The translations under genes were made by a program, and so were the position numbers. The notes beneath the pieces were generated by a model. That model worked only from the letters and a program-made list of their open reading frames with translations, had not been told where the DNA came from and made no database searches. This document shows positions 1 through 8,373 of a DNA stretch of 64,000 nt, piece after piece. The stretch comes from Brachybacterium sp. UMB0905 (GTDB lineage: Bacteria; Actinomycetota; Actinomycetes; Actinomycetales; Dermabacteraceae). Location of the stretch: positions 218,456 through 282,455 of the forward strand of contig NZ_PNHL01000003.1 of the NCBI RefSeq assembly GCF_002871795.1, given 5' to 3'. The first letter of the stretch is position 1, and each line of letters begins with the position of its first letter.

Positions 1-1651
1 AGCCCGCCGCCCGAGCCTCCGCCACCTCAGCCTCCACCACCTCCTCCGGCACCCGATGCCGGACGCTGGCGTCCAATGCCGGGGGCGAGGAGATGATGGT
101 GCGGCCGCTGTGGCCCGTCCAGGCCACGCGGTGCCCCGACTGACCCCAATCTCCGTTGCCGTCCCCATCTCCGGCGCCGACCCGATTCCCGGTGCCATCC
201 CTTTTCCCGGCTCGGCTCCCGTCCTCGGATCCTTCCCCGGCCAGGCCCGCATGCTCCGCCGCGTCCTGCAGGCGGATGACGCGGCGGCTGTCGTGCTCCT
301 TGCTGCCGTTGCACAGCGCGCAGGTGCTCTGCCCGTTGTCGGCAGTGGTCGCACCACCGCGGGAGGCGGGGTGGATGTGGTCGTGCTGGCGCACGGCGGC
401 GTTGCAGTAGGGGGCGCGGCAGGTGCCGTCGCGCCAGGTGAGGAAGCGGCGCAGGGCGGGTGGGAAGAAGCGGGCCCGCGATTCCAGGGCCACGAGCTCA
501 CCGGAGGTCGGGTGGGTATACAGCCGGCGCAGTACGGCGCGTAGCTGCGGCCCCTCGGCGCCCAGCGGATCGGGGTCCCCGGGCTCGGGGTCACCGGGCT
601 CGGGTATCTCAAGGTGGCTGCGCAAGTCCTCGCGGAGCGCCTCGGCGGGCACGGGACCGTAGCCCTCGATCTGGGCGAGGTCTCCGGTGCCGGGGTCCAG
701 CAGGGCGCGGTCGGTGATGATCACCCCGACGTCGAGCATCACGGGGTCCATGGCATCCTCCCGCCCCAGCACCGTGCTGACCAGGGCGTCTGCCATGAGC
801 GCGCCGTGGCCGTCGCGGGCCCCGTCGGCGCGGCGCCGCTCCGCGTCCAGGTGCAGGCGTTTGCGCACGAGCGTCGCGTCCACGGCCGAGAGGTGGGCGC
901 GCAGCGTCGCCATGCCGTGCTCTCCGGGGCTGAGCGTGACGTGGCGGGTGCGGCGGGCGCGCTGATGCCGCGTCGCGGCACCGTCGGGGTCGATCTCTCC
1001 GACGATCGCGTCGACGGCGCGCCGCCACTGCCGAGTCCCGGCACCCTCCATCCACGGGGCGCCCTGAGCGAGGATGCGGTCCACCTCGCGACGCTGCGCG
1101 GGGTCGAGCGCGGCAGAAGCCGTGGAAATGCCGTAGGCGTCGCGAGAGCGCAGGTGACCGGTGGCGAGCATCCCGAGCATCTCTGGCATGGTCTCCACGA
1201 GTCGGCGGGCCCCGGCCAGGGTGGAGCCGGCGGCGGCCGGGGACCGACGGGTCAGCAGCGACAGGTCGCGACGGGTGACCGCATCGGCCCGTTTCAGCAG
1301 TGCCGCATCACTGCCCGCGGCCTGCTCATCCCCGTCGGGGTCAGCATCGCGGGCGGCTTCGAGGGTGTCTTGGCGCGTACGGTCGGCGAAGGCCACTGCG
1401 GCGCGGGCCTCGAGCGCATCGACCGCGCCGCGCAGGCTATACAGCACCTGCAGCACGGCGACGACGTCATCCCGGCTGTACTCGGCGGGGGCGAACATGT
1501 CCCCGGGTTCTCGGGCCAGCTGGACGGCGAGGTGTGCGACGTCCCCCAGCAGGAGCGCGAGTCCCGCCGGCCCGGACTCGCGCAGTACGTCCAGCAGCGC
1601 CGGATGCGCGAGCTGCGCACTGGCGTTCTGCAGGGGCGGTGGAGTCGTCAT
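1..1651 (-). CDS. DUF222 domain protein with C-terminal HNH endonuclease motif (3' end cut by window edge)
   Basis: The frame is open from an ATG at 1651 to the left edge, giving at least 550 residues with no stop. The N-terminal two thirds are the alanine/arginine-rich helical DUF222 (13E12 repeat) domain. At roughly residues 400-450 lies an HNH motif: a CRAPYC pair, HDHIHP, a downstream Asn and a CALC pair, which should bind a metal and cut DNA. Such proteins are multicopy in actinobacteria and their role is unknown. After the HNH part the sequence becomes Gly/Asp/Glu-rich (GDGNGDWG-like), then Val/Glu/Ala-rich. A GTG start cannot be excluded. A perfect TTATCCACA box (1703-1711, reverse orientation) lies about 50 bp upstream. 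Confidence 0.85.
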   Translation of the reverse strand, partial: MTTPPPLQNASAQLAHPALLDVLRESGPAGLALLLGDVAHLAVQLAREPGDMFAPAEYSRDDVVAVLQVLYSLRGAVDALEARAAVAFADRTRQDTLEAARDADPDGDEQAAGSDAALLKRADAVTRRDLSLLTRRSPAAAGSTLAGARRLVETMPEMLGMLATGHLRSRDAYGISTASAALDPAQRREVDRILAQGAPWMEGAGTRQWRRAVDAIVGEIDPDGAATRHQRARRTRHVTLSPGEHGMATLRAHLSAVDATLVRKRLHLDAERRRADGARDGHGALMADALVSTVLGREDAMDPVMLDVGVIITDRALLDPGTGDLAQIEGYGPVPAEALREDLRSHLEIPEPGDPEPGDPDPLGAEGPQLRAVLRRLYTHPTSGELVALESRARFFPPALRRFLTWRDGTCRAPYCNAAVRQHDHIHPASRGGATTADNGQSTCALCNGSKEHDSRRVIRLQDAAEHAGLAGEGSEDGSRAGKRDGTGNRVGAGDGDGNGDWGQSGHRVAWTGHSGRTIISSPPALDASVRHRVPEEVVEAEVAEARAAG

Positions 1652-1883
1652 GCCCCCAGCCTGGCAGGGCATGACGGCGTGAAAAAGACCCGACGAGAAA
1701 ATGTGGATAAGCGGGCTCCCCTCCCCCAACCTTCCCGTTGACCTGCACCGATACCCGGTCGACCTATCCTCCACAAACGCGCCGACAAATTCTCACGAAT
1801 GCGCGCATTTCACAGACCCGTCGGCCGACACTTCACCCCTTCACCACCCTGCGCGACAGCCACCGCCACCGCCATCCCGGCCA

Positions 1884-2492
1884 TCATTCGGCGCCACGCG
1901 CACCTGCGCGGGTGCGGCGAGACCACGCGGCGACGCCGAACAGAGCCAGGGCGAGAGCGATGCCATGGGCGGTGCGGACGGCCGGCGGAGTGAAGAACTG
2001 CGGCAGGTAGGCAGCGACCAGCACAGCGGTGGCGACGGCGAACCAGCGGGCGCGGCCGGGGGTCATCATTGCCCAGCCGATCGTCCCGGCGGCGGCGAGC
2101 ACGAGGCCGGCGGCGAAGAGGCTCAGCTGGAGCGGGCTGTTCCGCATCACGGACTCGGCCTGCAACAGGTCGAGGTTGCCGGATTCGAGCGCGGTGCGCG
2201 CAAGGCCGTTGAGCCCGAACGCCTCGACGCCGTAATAGGGAAGCAGCGCGGCGACGCCGACCGGAGCAACCCACGTCCACCAGCCCCGGCGGACGCTGGT
2301 CGCGATCGCCCCGGCAAGTGCCGCCCAACCGACCATTCCCGACACGTGCGACAGCGGCCACAGCGGCGACGCGAAGGCGTGTGCCATCTCGGTGACGTCG
2401 CCGAGCTTGTCATCCCACGGCCGTAGCAGTGGAAAGGCGGCGAAGGCGGCGCCGGACACCCCGGCGAGGATGCGAGAGGTCGTCGCGGCCAT
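1884..2492 (-). CDS. Small integral membrane protein, TetR-linked
   Basis: This is a 202-residue protein with several hydrophobic segments (around residues 8-25, 45-65, 72-90, 125-150 and 160-180) and no catalytic motif I recognise. The ATG at 2492 is preferred over the upstream in-frame start at 2540, because a GGAG lies 6 bases before it and the upstream start would fall inside the operator region. It is divergent from the TetR gene at 2582, with two palindromes between them, so it is very likely the regulated target. The substrate or function is not deducible. Confidence 0.75.
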   Translation of the reverse strand: MAATTSRILAGVSGAAFAAFPLLRPWDDKLGDVTEMAHAFASPLWPLSHVSGMVGWAALAGAIATSVRRGWWTWVAPVGVAALLPYYGVEAFGLNGLARTALESGNLDLLQAESVMRNSPLQLSLFAAGLVLAAAGTIGWAMMTPGRARWFAVATAVLVAAYLPQFFTPPAVRTAHGIALALALFGVAAWSRRTRAGARGAE

Positions 2493-2507
2493 GACAGACT
2501 CCAATTG

Positions 2508-2561
2508 GGTGAACACCGTTCTCTGACGTGACGGTAGCACACTGGGTGAACAGCGTTCACC
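2508..2561. promoter_or_regulatory. Two palindromic operators between tetR-like gene and membrane protein
   Basis: Site 1 is the perfect palindrome GGTGAACAGCGTTCACC at 2545-2561. Site 2 at 2508-2524 begins GGTGAACACCGTTC and has a degenerate right arm. Their centres are 37 bp apart. The position between divergent genes and the 7-3-7 architecture fit TetR-family operators, so autorepression plus repression of the leftward gene is inferred. Confidence 0.7.
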
Positions 2562-2581
2562 GAACTTGCTAGACTGCCCCC

Positions 2582-3205
2582 ATGACCACCCGCGCCGAGG
2601 CGAAACAGCTCACCCACGACCGGCTGCTCAGCGTCGCCCGCGAACGCCTGCGCGAGGCCGGCGCAAGCGAGCTGTCGCTGCGTGACGTCGCCCGCGGCGC
2701 TGGCATCACGCCATCGGCGGTCTACAAGCACTTCGACAACCGGGATGCTCTGCTCACCGCGCTGCTCATCGGCAGTTACCGCGACCTCGCGGCGGCCCTG
2801 CATGCCGAACCGGCCGCGGGCGGCGATGCCTGGACGCGGCGGGCCAACCGGCTGCGCGCGTGGGCGCTCGAGCATCCGCAAGACTTTCAGCTGCTCTACG
2901 GCACCCCCGTGATCGGCTATGCCGCGCCGACTGAGACGGTTGAGCCGGCCGCGGCGGTTGCCGATGCCTTTCTCGAGCTCGTCGATGCGGTGCCCGAGGT
3001 TCCCAGGCCGCTCACCGAGCAGCTCACGGGCGCGGCGGCTGCGGCGGGTAGCGATCCGCGCGCCCTCGCCTGGACCCTCGCGAGTCTGAGCCACCTCGTC
3101 GGTCACCTCATGCTCGAGCTCGGCGGCCACTTCGTCGGAACCGCCGCCCCGGCCGACAACCTCTGGAACTGGATCGTCGCAGGGCAGCAAGCGCACGCTG
3201 CATAG
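2582..3205 (+). CDS. TetR/AcrR family transcriptional regulator
   Basis: The protein has 207 residues, the usual size for the family. The N-terminal helix-turn-helix is plain: SLRDVARGAGITPSAVYKHF at about residues 32-51, followed by the typical DNRDALLTAL. The C-terminal half, which would bind the ligand, resembles the WHG-type TetR C-terminal domain. It lies divergent to a membrane-protein gene with palindromes in between and probably represses both. The inducer is unknown. The ATG at 2582 starts shortly after the operators. Confidence 0.9.
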   Translation: MTTRAEAKQLTHDRLLSVARERLREAGASELSLRDVARGAGITPSAVYKHFDNRDALLTALLIGSYRDLAAALHAEPAAGGDAWTRRANRLRAWALEHPQDFQLLYGTPVIGYAAPTETVEPAAAVADAFLELVDAVPEVPRPLTEQLTGAAAAAGSDPRALAWTLASLSHLVGHLMLELGGHFVGTAAPADNLWNWIVAGQQAHAA

Positions 3206-3263
3206 GTGTGCAGCGATAGGCGCCGATACAGCTCGCCCCTCCCGAGGTCACCGGCCCGACGTG

Positions 3264-4835
3264 TCACTCCCCCGTCGGCACCATCGCCATCACGTCAGCC
3301 GCCGCCCCGTAGAGCGCCCGGTGTGCCGCGCGCATCCGCGCATGCCCCTGCACCGCGCGCGCCTCCGGCTCCACCACCACGCCGCCTGACCGAGCCTGTT
3401 CGGCGAGCGGGCGGATCCGATGCGGCAGCTCGAGTGCCTCGGCCGCCAGCAGCGCGGTTCCGAGCAGCGCGGCATCCGCCTCCGGCACCGCGCGCACCTG
3501 GCGTCCGGTCACGTCGGCGAGGATCCGCCGCCAGGGGGCCGATGCCGCTCCCCCGCCGGTCACCGCGAGCACCCCCGCGCCCCCGTCGGCCCCTTCGCCC
3601 CCGTCGGCGCCGTCGACCCCTGCGAGGGCGTGTCCGATCGCATGCGCGACCCCTTCGAGCACCGCCGCGTACACGTCCGGGCCGCGGGTCGTGGCGTCCA
3701 TGCCGAGCACGGCCGCACGCAGCTCGGCGTCCCGCACCGGGTAGCGTTCGCCGTGGATCGAGGGCAGGGCGAGCAGGCCCGTCGGCCCTCTCCCGCACTC
3801 TGCTTCCCGCTGCTCCAGCAGGCCATCGGCCTGCGACGTCGAAGCCCCACCGAGGAATGCCTCACGCGCCCACGAAGCGGCGGCCCCCGCAGCGAGCAGC
3901 GCGGAGATCCGCAGGGAGCGCCGCCCTGATCCGTCTGCCTCCAGCAGCAGCCGGTGGGACACGTCCACGCTGTGCCGCGCCGAGCCCACGGGCGCATCGG
4001 CCACCACGGAGGCGACCCAGCCGCTGGTGCCCATGTACGCGTAGGCCTCCCCGGCGGCGAGACCGACGATCCCCGCGGTGGTAGCGCCGGCATCCCCCGC
4101 GACGAGAACGACAGGGATCCCCGCGGGAAGGCCCAGCAGATCCTGGGCCCGCGCGTCGGTGCGGCCGATGGTCTGCGCGGATCCGCTGGTCAGACGGGGT
4201 AGATGCTCCTGCGGGATTCCGGCGGCCCGCGCCACGGCAGGAGACCAGCGGCGCGTCCCGGCATCGAGCAGCCCGGTGGTCGACGCGGTGGTGGGGTCGC
4301 ACCAGGCGCCGAGCCCCAGGGCGTCCGCGAGAAAACCGGCAGGCCCGAACACGAGGCCGCGCGAGCGTTTCACGGTGGCGGGGTCGGTGCGGCGCAGGCG
4401 GCGGTGCATCGCGGCGCAGCTGGTGGCGTCCTGCTGATTGCCGGTCAGGGCATCCCAGTCGGCGCCCTGCCCGGCGAGCAGCGCGTGGATCTCCTCGGCC
4501 TCGATCACGGCGCGGGTATCGCTGTACAGGATCGCGGGGGTCTGCGGGGTGCTCGGGGCGGGCAGGAGGATGAGGTCCTGCATCTGCCCGGTGATGGCGA
4601 GGGCCGACGGGGGCGCGGTGTCTGCCGCGGCGCTGACCTCACCGATCGCCTCCCGGGTGGCACGCAGCCAGTCCCCCGGATCCTGCTCGGCACCGCCATC
4701 GGGCGTGGTCGCGGTCGGGTATGCGCGGGTGGCGACGGCGCGGGTGCGGCCATCACAGTCCACGAGCGCGGCTTTCGCGGCGGAGGTGCCCAGGTCCAGG
4801 CACAGCAGCGGGGGTGATGCGGGCTCGCCAGTCAT
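3264..4835 (-). CDS. FGGY-family carbohydrate kinase, xylulokinase-like
   Basis: This is a 523-residue sugar kinase of the actin-like ATPase fold. The N-terminal phosphate-1 motif is LCLDLGTSAAKAAL (residues 10-23), followed by the typical ITGQMQDLI segment. Later come VLVAGDAGATTAG, a phosphate-2-like stretch, and LAVTGGGAASAPWRRILADV, the adenosine motif. The overall order matches xylulokinase (XylB), but FGGY substrate calls from sequence alone are weak. No isomerase or transporter gene lies beside it. ATG 4835 is chosen because MTGEP precedes the first beta strand; a longer open frame extends to 5216 but antisense to the GNAT gene. Start codons of the two divergent genes are only about 30 bp apart, suggesting leaderless or very short leaders. 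Confidence 0.85.
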   Translation of the reverse strand: MTGEPASPPLLCLDLGTSAAKAALVDCDGRTRAVATRAYPTATTPDGGAEQDPGDWLRATREAIGEVSAAADTAPPSALAITGQMQDLILLPAPSTPQTPAILYSDTRAVIEAEEIHALLAGQGADWDALTGNQQDATSCAAMHRRLRRTDPATVKRSRGLVFGPAGFLADALGLGAWCDPTTASTTGLLDAGTRRWSPAVARAAGIPQEHLPRLTSGSAQTIGRTDARAQDLLGLPAGIPVVLVAGDAGATTAGIVGLAAGEAYAYMGTSGWVASVVADAPVGSARHSVDVSHRLLLEADGSGRRSLRISALLAAGAAASWAREAFLGGASTSQADGLLEQREAECGRGPTGLLALPSIHGERYPVRDAELRAAVLGMDATTRGPDVYAAVLEGVAHAIGHALAGVDGADGGEGADGGAGVLAVTGGGAASAPWRRILADVTGRQVRAVPEADAALLGTALLAAEALELPHRIRPLAEQARSGGVVVEPEARAVQGHARMRAAHRALYGAAADVMAMVPTGE

Positions 4836-4866
4836 GGGATCAGCGTAGGCGTGGGATCGTGAGCGC

Positions 4867-5397
4867 ATGACTGAGCTGCGCATCCGCCCCGCCCGCCTGG
4901 CCGAGATCCCCCGAGTGGTGGAGATCGAGACGCAGGCTGACCAGGTGTTCCGCACGGTCGGGTTGCCTGAGCTGGCGCAGGACCCACCGGATCCGGGGCG
5001 CCGGGAGGCACTGGCCCGGGAGGGCCGGCTGTGGGTACTGGAGCGCGTGACGACGCTCGCGGGCTTCGTGACAGCCGAGCTGCTGGATGGGCATGCGCAT
5101 GTGGGCCAGCTGTCCGTCGCGCCGGAGCACGCTGGGCACCGGTTGGGCCGACGTCTGCTGGAGCATGTGGAGCACTGGGGCAGGGCGCAGGGGTGCCCGG
5201 CGACCACGCTGACCACCTTCGTGGACGTCCCGTGGAACGCCCCGTATTACACGCGGCTGGGCTACGCGGTTCTGCCTGCCGAACAGTGGGGGCCGGGTCT
5301 CACCCGCACGATGCAGCGGGAGGCGGGGCTGCCGGGGCTCGGCGCCGCTCCCCGCTGCGCGATGATCAAGCCGTGCCCGTCGGCCGACGGGGCGTGA
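4867..5397 (+). CDS. GNAT family N-acetyltransferase
   Basis: This 176-residue protein begins with LRIRPARLAEIPRVVEIE, the usual beta1-alpha1 of GNAT enzymes. The acetyl-CoA-binding motif A is visible as LSVAPEHAGHRLGRRLLEHV (about residues 80-99), with R/Q-x-x-G-x-G/A reduced to HRLGRRL. The late FVDVPWNAPYYTRLGY segment is typical of a subgroup of actinobacterial GNATs. The acceptor substrate is unknown. It is divergent from the sugar kinase and ends just before a strong hairpin terminator. Confidence 0.85.
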   Translation: MTELRIRPARLAEIPRVVEIETQADQVFRTVGLPELAQDPPDPGRREALAREGRLWVLERVTTLAGFVTAELLDGHAHVGQLSVAPEHAGHRLGRRLLEHVEHWGRAQGCPATTLTTFVDVPWNAPYYTRLGYAVLPAEQWGPGLTRTMQREAGLPGLGAAPRCAMIKPCPSADGA

Positions 5398-5420
5398 GCC
5401 TGGCGCCTCCCCTGCAGATG

Positions 5421-5460
5421 ACGGATCCCCCGCCTCCACGGATGGAGACGGGGGATCCGT
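5421..5460. terminator. Bidirectional hairpin terminator
   Basis: Two 17-nt arms with one mismatch enclose a 6-nt loop (ACGGATCCCCCG... and ...CGGGGGATCCGT). The hairpin separates the GNAT gene from the leftward-reading LAxTG remnant and can serve both. Confidence 0.75.
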
Positions 5461-5502
5461 TGTCAGGGCCGATCAGGGCCGGTCAGGGTCAGCTGGGTGA
5501 GC

Positions 5503-5793
5503 TCACTCCTGCTCGGTGTCCCGACGGCGACGGCTCACCAGCGCGGCACCGCCGGCCAGGAGGGCCGCGGCCAGGCCCGCGAGACCGGCCGCCTCCACAC
5601 CGGTGCGCGCCAGCGGGCCGCTGGGCTTGCCGGGGTGGGCGGGCGTCTGCGTCGAGCCGGAGCCGCCGGGGGCGGGCTGACCCGGAGTGGGCTGACCCGG
5701 AGCGGGCTTCTTCGAGTCCGGGTCCTTCGGGGCCGGAGGCTCCTTCTCACCGGCCACGGTGACGGTCACGGTGTCGATGACGTTGCCCTCCGG
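5503..5793 (-). pseudogene. 3' remnant of a sortase-anchored surface protein, broken by an ISL3-family element
   Basis: Only the C-terminal part survives. It runs from an immunoglobulin-like strand end (NVIDTVTVTVAG) through a Pro/Lys/Gly-rich wall-spanning region with GQPTPGQPAPG repeats, to the sorting signal LARTG, a hydrophobic segment (AAGLAGLAAALLAGGAAL) and a RRRR tail. LAxTG is the motif recognised by class E sortases of actinobacteria. The frame runs into the insertion sequence at 5794 and meets a stop at 5800-5802. The missing N-terminal part is not found on the other side of the element, so the far flank was lost or moved. Confidence 0.8.
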
Positions 5794-6701
5794 GGCTCTT
5801 CACAGATGACGGTGTAGTTCGGTTTTGAATCCTCCGGTGTCCAGTAGTGATCGGATGACGTAGTGGGCGAGGTTGCGGAAGCCCAGCGCGGTGCCGCGGA
5901 GGTGCTCGAGTCGGCCGTTGATCGCTTCCGTGGGGCCGTTGCTGGTGGCGGGGTGGTCGAGGTAGGCCAGCACGTCCTCGGCCCGGTGTTTCAGGGTCCG
6001 GCCAAGGGTGATCAGCTCTTTGAGCTGCTTGGGTACTCCCTCGGTGAGGTCGTCGATCACTGCTTGCAGGGCCTTCTTTCCCGCGGCGCGGTCGGGGTCA
6101 CGATACGCGGCGACGATGCGCTGGTAGATGCCCCAGGTTGCTTCGACCTCGACGTGCGCATCGCTGGCGAACACGGCCCTCAGGCGGGTGGTCTGCTTGT
6201 CGGTGAGCAGGTCCGCTCCGGTGTGCAGTACTCGGCGGATGCCGTAGAGCGGGTCTGCGGACCGGCCACGATGACCGAGGGTTGCCTGCTGGACGCGTTG
6301 GCGGCACTGATCGACCTTCTCGCCAGCCAACGCGACGACGTGGAACGGGTCCATCACTGCGGTCGCCTCGGGCAGCTCCTGGGCGGTCGCGGTTTTGTAG
6401 CCGGGCAATCGACGGTGCCTCGGGAGACGCCCTACTGACCGCACCGGTGGCACCAGTTGTCCGGTTCGATCACGCGACACTCCAGTACCGATCGGTGCGG
6501 CTCGATCCGCTGCCCGGGCACGGTCAGGCCCAGCCTGTCGAGCTGGCAGAAAGTATCGAGAACGGGCGTGGTAAAGGTAGCGTTGAGCACGTCGAGGTCT
6601 TCCAGATGGCGAGCTTAGGAACTTCCATCATCGGGAGACCTCGACGCCTATCCCGGCACCGCCGCGCCGATGGGTCCCTACACCCTCATCTGTGAAGAGC
6701 C
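5794..6701 (-). mobile_element. Internally deleted ISL3-family insertion sequence (copy 1)
   Basis: The 908-bp element has both ends intact: GGCTCTTCACAGATG at 5794 and its inverse at the right end, matching copy 2 (18360-19772). About 500 bp of the middle are missing. The flanking octamers (CCCTCCGG left, CAAATAAT right) do not match, so no target duplication is left. This points to a deletion or recombination at one end after insertion. Confidence 0.85.
5800..6521 (-). pseudogene. ISL3-family transposase, internal deletion plus nonsense codon
   Basis: Starting at GTG 6521 the frame matches copy 2 through the zinc-finger segment NWCHRCG, then meets TAG where copy 2 has CAG. Shortly after, near 6405, the sequence jumps to the C-terminal half (GYKTATAQELPEATA) and continues in frame through DPFHVVALAGEKVDQCRQR and TSNGPTEAINGRLEHLRGTA to the normal end. 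The catalytic core between them is gone, so no active transposase can be made. Confidence 0.85.
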
Positions 6702-6804
6702 CAAATAATGCTGACCCCGGGCCTGGACCGTTGAGCTTGCGTCCCTCACCAGCAACGCCTACGTTCTTACTCCCTAACGAGCGGCCAGGGTAGCTCAGGA
6801 TTGC

Positions 6805-7317
6805 CTAGGAGAACTGCTCGGTAACTTGGAGGTAATCTTCCCTCACGAGCGTCTTCAACTCCGCCTCGATTCGTCCTCGCAACTCAGGGCGCTCTGTCCC
6901 CAACGCTGTCGATGCGTCACGCCAGCGGTCCGCCTCATAGAGCCAGACGGGACGAGTGAGGAGTTCCGCTGACTCCCACTCATATCGCGGCCATACGTGG
7001 GCATGGACCATCGCGTCGGTGTTGCCGAGCACCTCAAGATTGGTTCGTCGAAATGCTGGGTCCAGGGAGCGACATGCTCTCTCGACTGCGGTCGCGAGGA
7101 GGTCAGCGTCAGCGAGGAACTTGACCCGCTCGAGACGCGGCATATCTGCCAGTGCGGAGGGCGTCGGGTCTTTGCCCAGTAACACGCAGTATCCGGGCAG
7201 GAATTGCACGTCACCGATAACCGCGTAGCCGACGCTGAGTTCTGCCAGGACCGTTGGGTTCTCGCCTCGTCGTGCAGCACCGATCCGGTCATCACGCCAG
7301 TCCATGCACCCGACCAT
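6805..7317 (-). CDS. HIT-family hydrolase-like protein
   Basis: This 170-residue protein has a HIT-type core: FLPGYCVLLGKDPTPSALAD near residues 38-57, followed later by MVHAHVWPRYEWE. The classic His-x-His-x-His is reduced to HAHVW, so the third His is replaced by Trp, while the following PR is kept. HIT proteins hydrolyse or transfer nucleotides. ATG 7317 is preferred, with GAGG seven bases upstream. The gene and its flanks (6702-7500) are less GC-rich than neighbours and lie between a broken IS and tRNA-Lys, which suggests acquired DNA. Confidence 0.7.
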   Translation of the reverse strand: MVGCMDWRDDRIGAARRGENPTVLAELSVGYAVIGDVQFLPGYCVLLGKDPTPSALADMPRLERVKFLADADLLATAVERACRSLDPAFRRTNLEVLGNTDAMVHAHVWPRYEWESAELLTRPVWLYEADRWRDASTALGTERPELRGRIEAELKTLVREDYLQVTEQFS

Positions 7318-7480
7318 ACCGGTACCTCACAGCGAATGCCGTCAGACTCGGAGAATCGATCAACACTGAGCCGACCTGCAGATGCTCGACCTCCATGTCG
7401 CCAGGAAGCGATGGCCCCCGACTCAACCTGCACAGCCGCGTTGCTGTCAAAGCTGCTGTCAAATCCGGTTCGAGGACCTT

Positions 7481-7497
7481 CCCCTAGGGGAAACTTC
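7481..7497 (-). terminator. Hairpin downstream of tRNA-Lys
   Basis: The palindrome TTCCCCTAGGGGAA lies about 20 bp beyond the tRNA 3' end on the minus strand. A tRNA terminator is the simplest reading, but no clear U-tract is seen. Confidence 0.45.
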
Positions 7498-7514
7498 TCC
7501 GGTCTGACCTGCGG

Positions 7515-7587
7515 TGGGCCCCGTGGGGATCGAACCCACGACCCGCGGATTAAAAGTCCGATGCTCTACCGACTGAGCTAGAGGCCC
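7515..7587 (-). tRNA. tRNA-Lys (anticodon TTT)
   Basis: Reading the minus strand, acceptor GGGCCTC pairs with GGGGCCC, the D arm TAGCTCAGTCGGTAGAGCA is canonical, the anticodon loop CTTTTAA carries TTT, and the T arm holds GGTTCGATCC. The discriminator is A. CCA is not fully encoded (ACC follows), and the trailer begins CGCAGGTCAGACC. Confidence 0.97.
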
Positions 7588-7721
7588 TGGCTCGCCGCGC
7601 GGGCGAGCCCAATCATCCTACCGGCGCGGCAGCCTCCCGTAGCACGAGAGGCGCAGCACACCGGCCACGGCCCACGGCCGACGGAGCGCTCCGCGCGCCA
7701 TCGGCCGCTGATCCTGTGCGC

Positions 7722-8294
7722 TCAGGCCTTCTTCTTGCTCACAAAGTGAAGGATCACACCGACGAGCAGCAGCAGGAAACCCAGCATGCCGCCGAACACG
7801 CCCATCAGCACACCGCCGACGCCCGCGAAGATCCCGCCGATGGACACCGGCGGGCCCACAGCCACCGGGGTGCCGCCGCAGTCGATCGTGTAATCGCCGG
7901 CCTCCGTGGCCGTGAAGGAGTCGAAGGAGACCCAGGTGCGCTCCCCCGTGCCCAGTTCGCTGGACTGGGCGGTGCCCGGCGCTGCCGCCTCGCCCGATGG
8001 TGCGGTCACCGTGCACGAGGGCGCGGGTGTGCCCTCATCGACATACAACTGCAGGGACTCATCGGCCTCAGCGCTGTAGGTGCCGGAGCCACTCTCGAGC
8101 ACCTGGAGCTTTCCTGCGCCACTGGCCACATTCCCGAAGCCGGCCACGGCCAGCACCACGCCCAGGATCACGCTCAGCGCCAGGATGGCGCCGCCCAGGA
8201 TCATGAGGATCTTCGGGGCCTTGGACTTCTTGCGCGGCGCGGGCGGAGCTCCGGTGTAGCCATGGGCGGGCTGAGGCGAAAACTGCTGGGACAC
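7722..8294 (-). CDS. Membrane-anchored protein with two transmembrane segments, unknown function
   Basis: A GTG at 8294 preceded by AGGAG gives 190 residues. The cytoplasmic N-terminus is short and Pro-rich with a PRKKSK cluster. A first transmembrane helix follows (ILMILGGAILALSVILGVV), then an extracytoplasmic domain of about 100 residues with two cysteines (SCTVTAP... DYTIDCGG), then a second helix near the C-terminus (LGFLLLLVGVILHFV) and KKK. The layout is typical of actinobacterial secreted-domain membrane proteins of unknown role. The neighbour yigZ is divergent. Confidence 0.75.
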   Translation of the reverse strand: MSQQFSPQPAHGYTGAPPAPRKKSKAPKILMILGGAILALSVILGVVLAVAGFGNVASGAGKLQVLESGSGTYSAEADESLQLYVDEGTPAPSCTVTAPSGEAAAPGTAQSSELGTGERTWVSFDSFTATEAGDYTIDCGGTPVAVGPPVSIGGIFAGVGGVLMGVFGGMLGFLLLLVGVILHFVSKKKA

Positions 8295-8373
8295 GGTGAC
8301 TCCTGTGGGTCGGGGAGAGCGCGCCGGTGGGCGCGGACGCGGCCAGCGTAACGCCCTGGATAGACTCGCGCCC

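Noticed and set aside
614..1741. 375-codon plus-strand open frame
   Set aside because: It is antisense to the DUF222/HNH gene, whose HNH motif is unmistakable; long antisense frames are expected at this GC content.
3206..4084. 292-codon plus-strand frame beside the TetR gene
   Set aside because: Extremely Arg/Pro-rich and antisense to the FGGY kinase.
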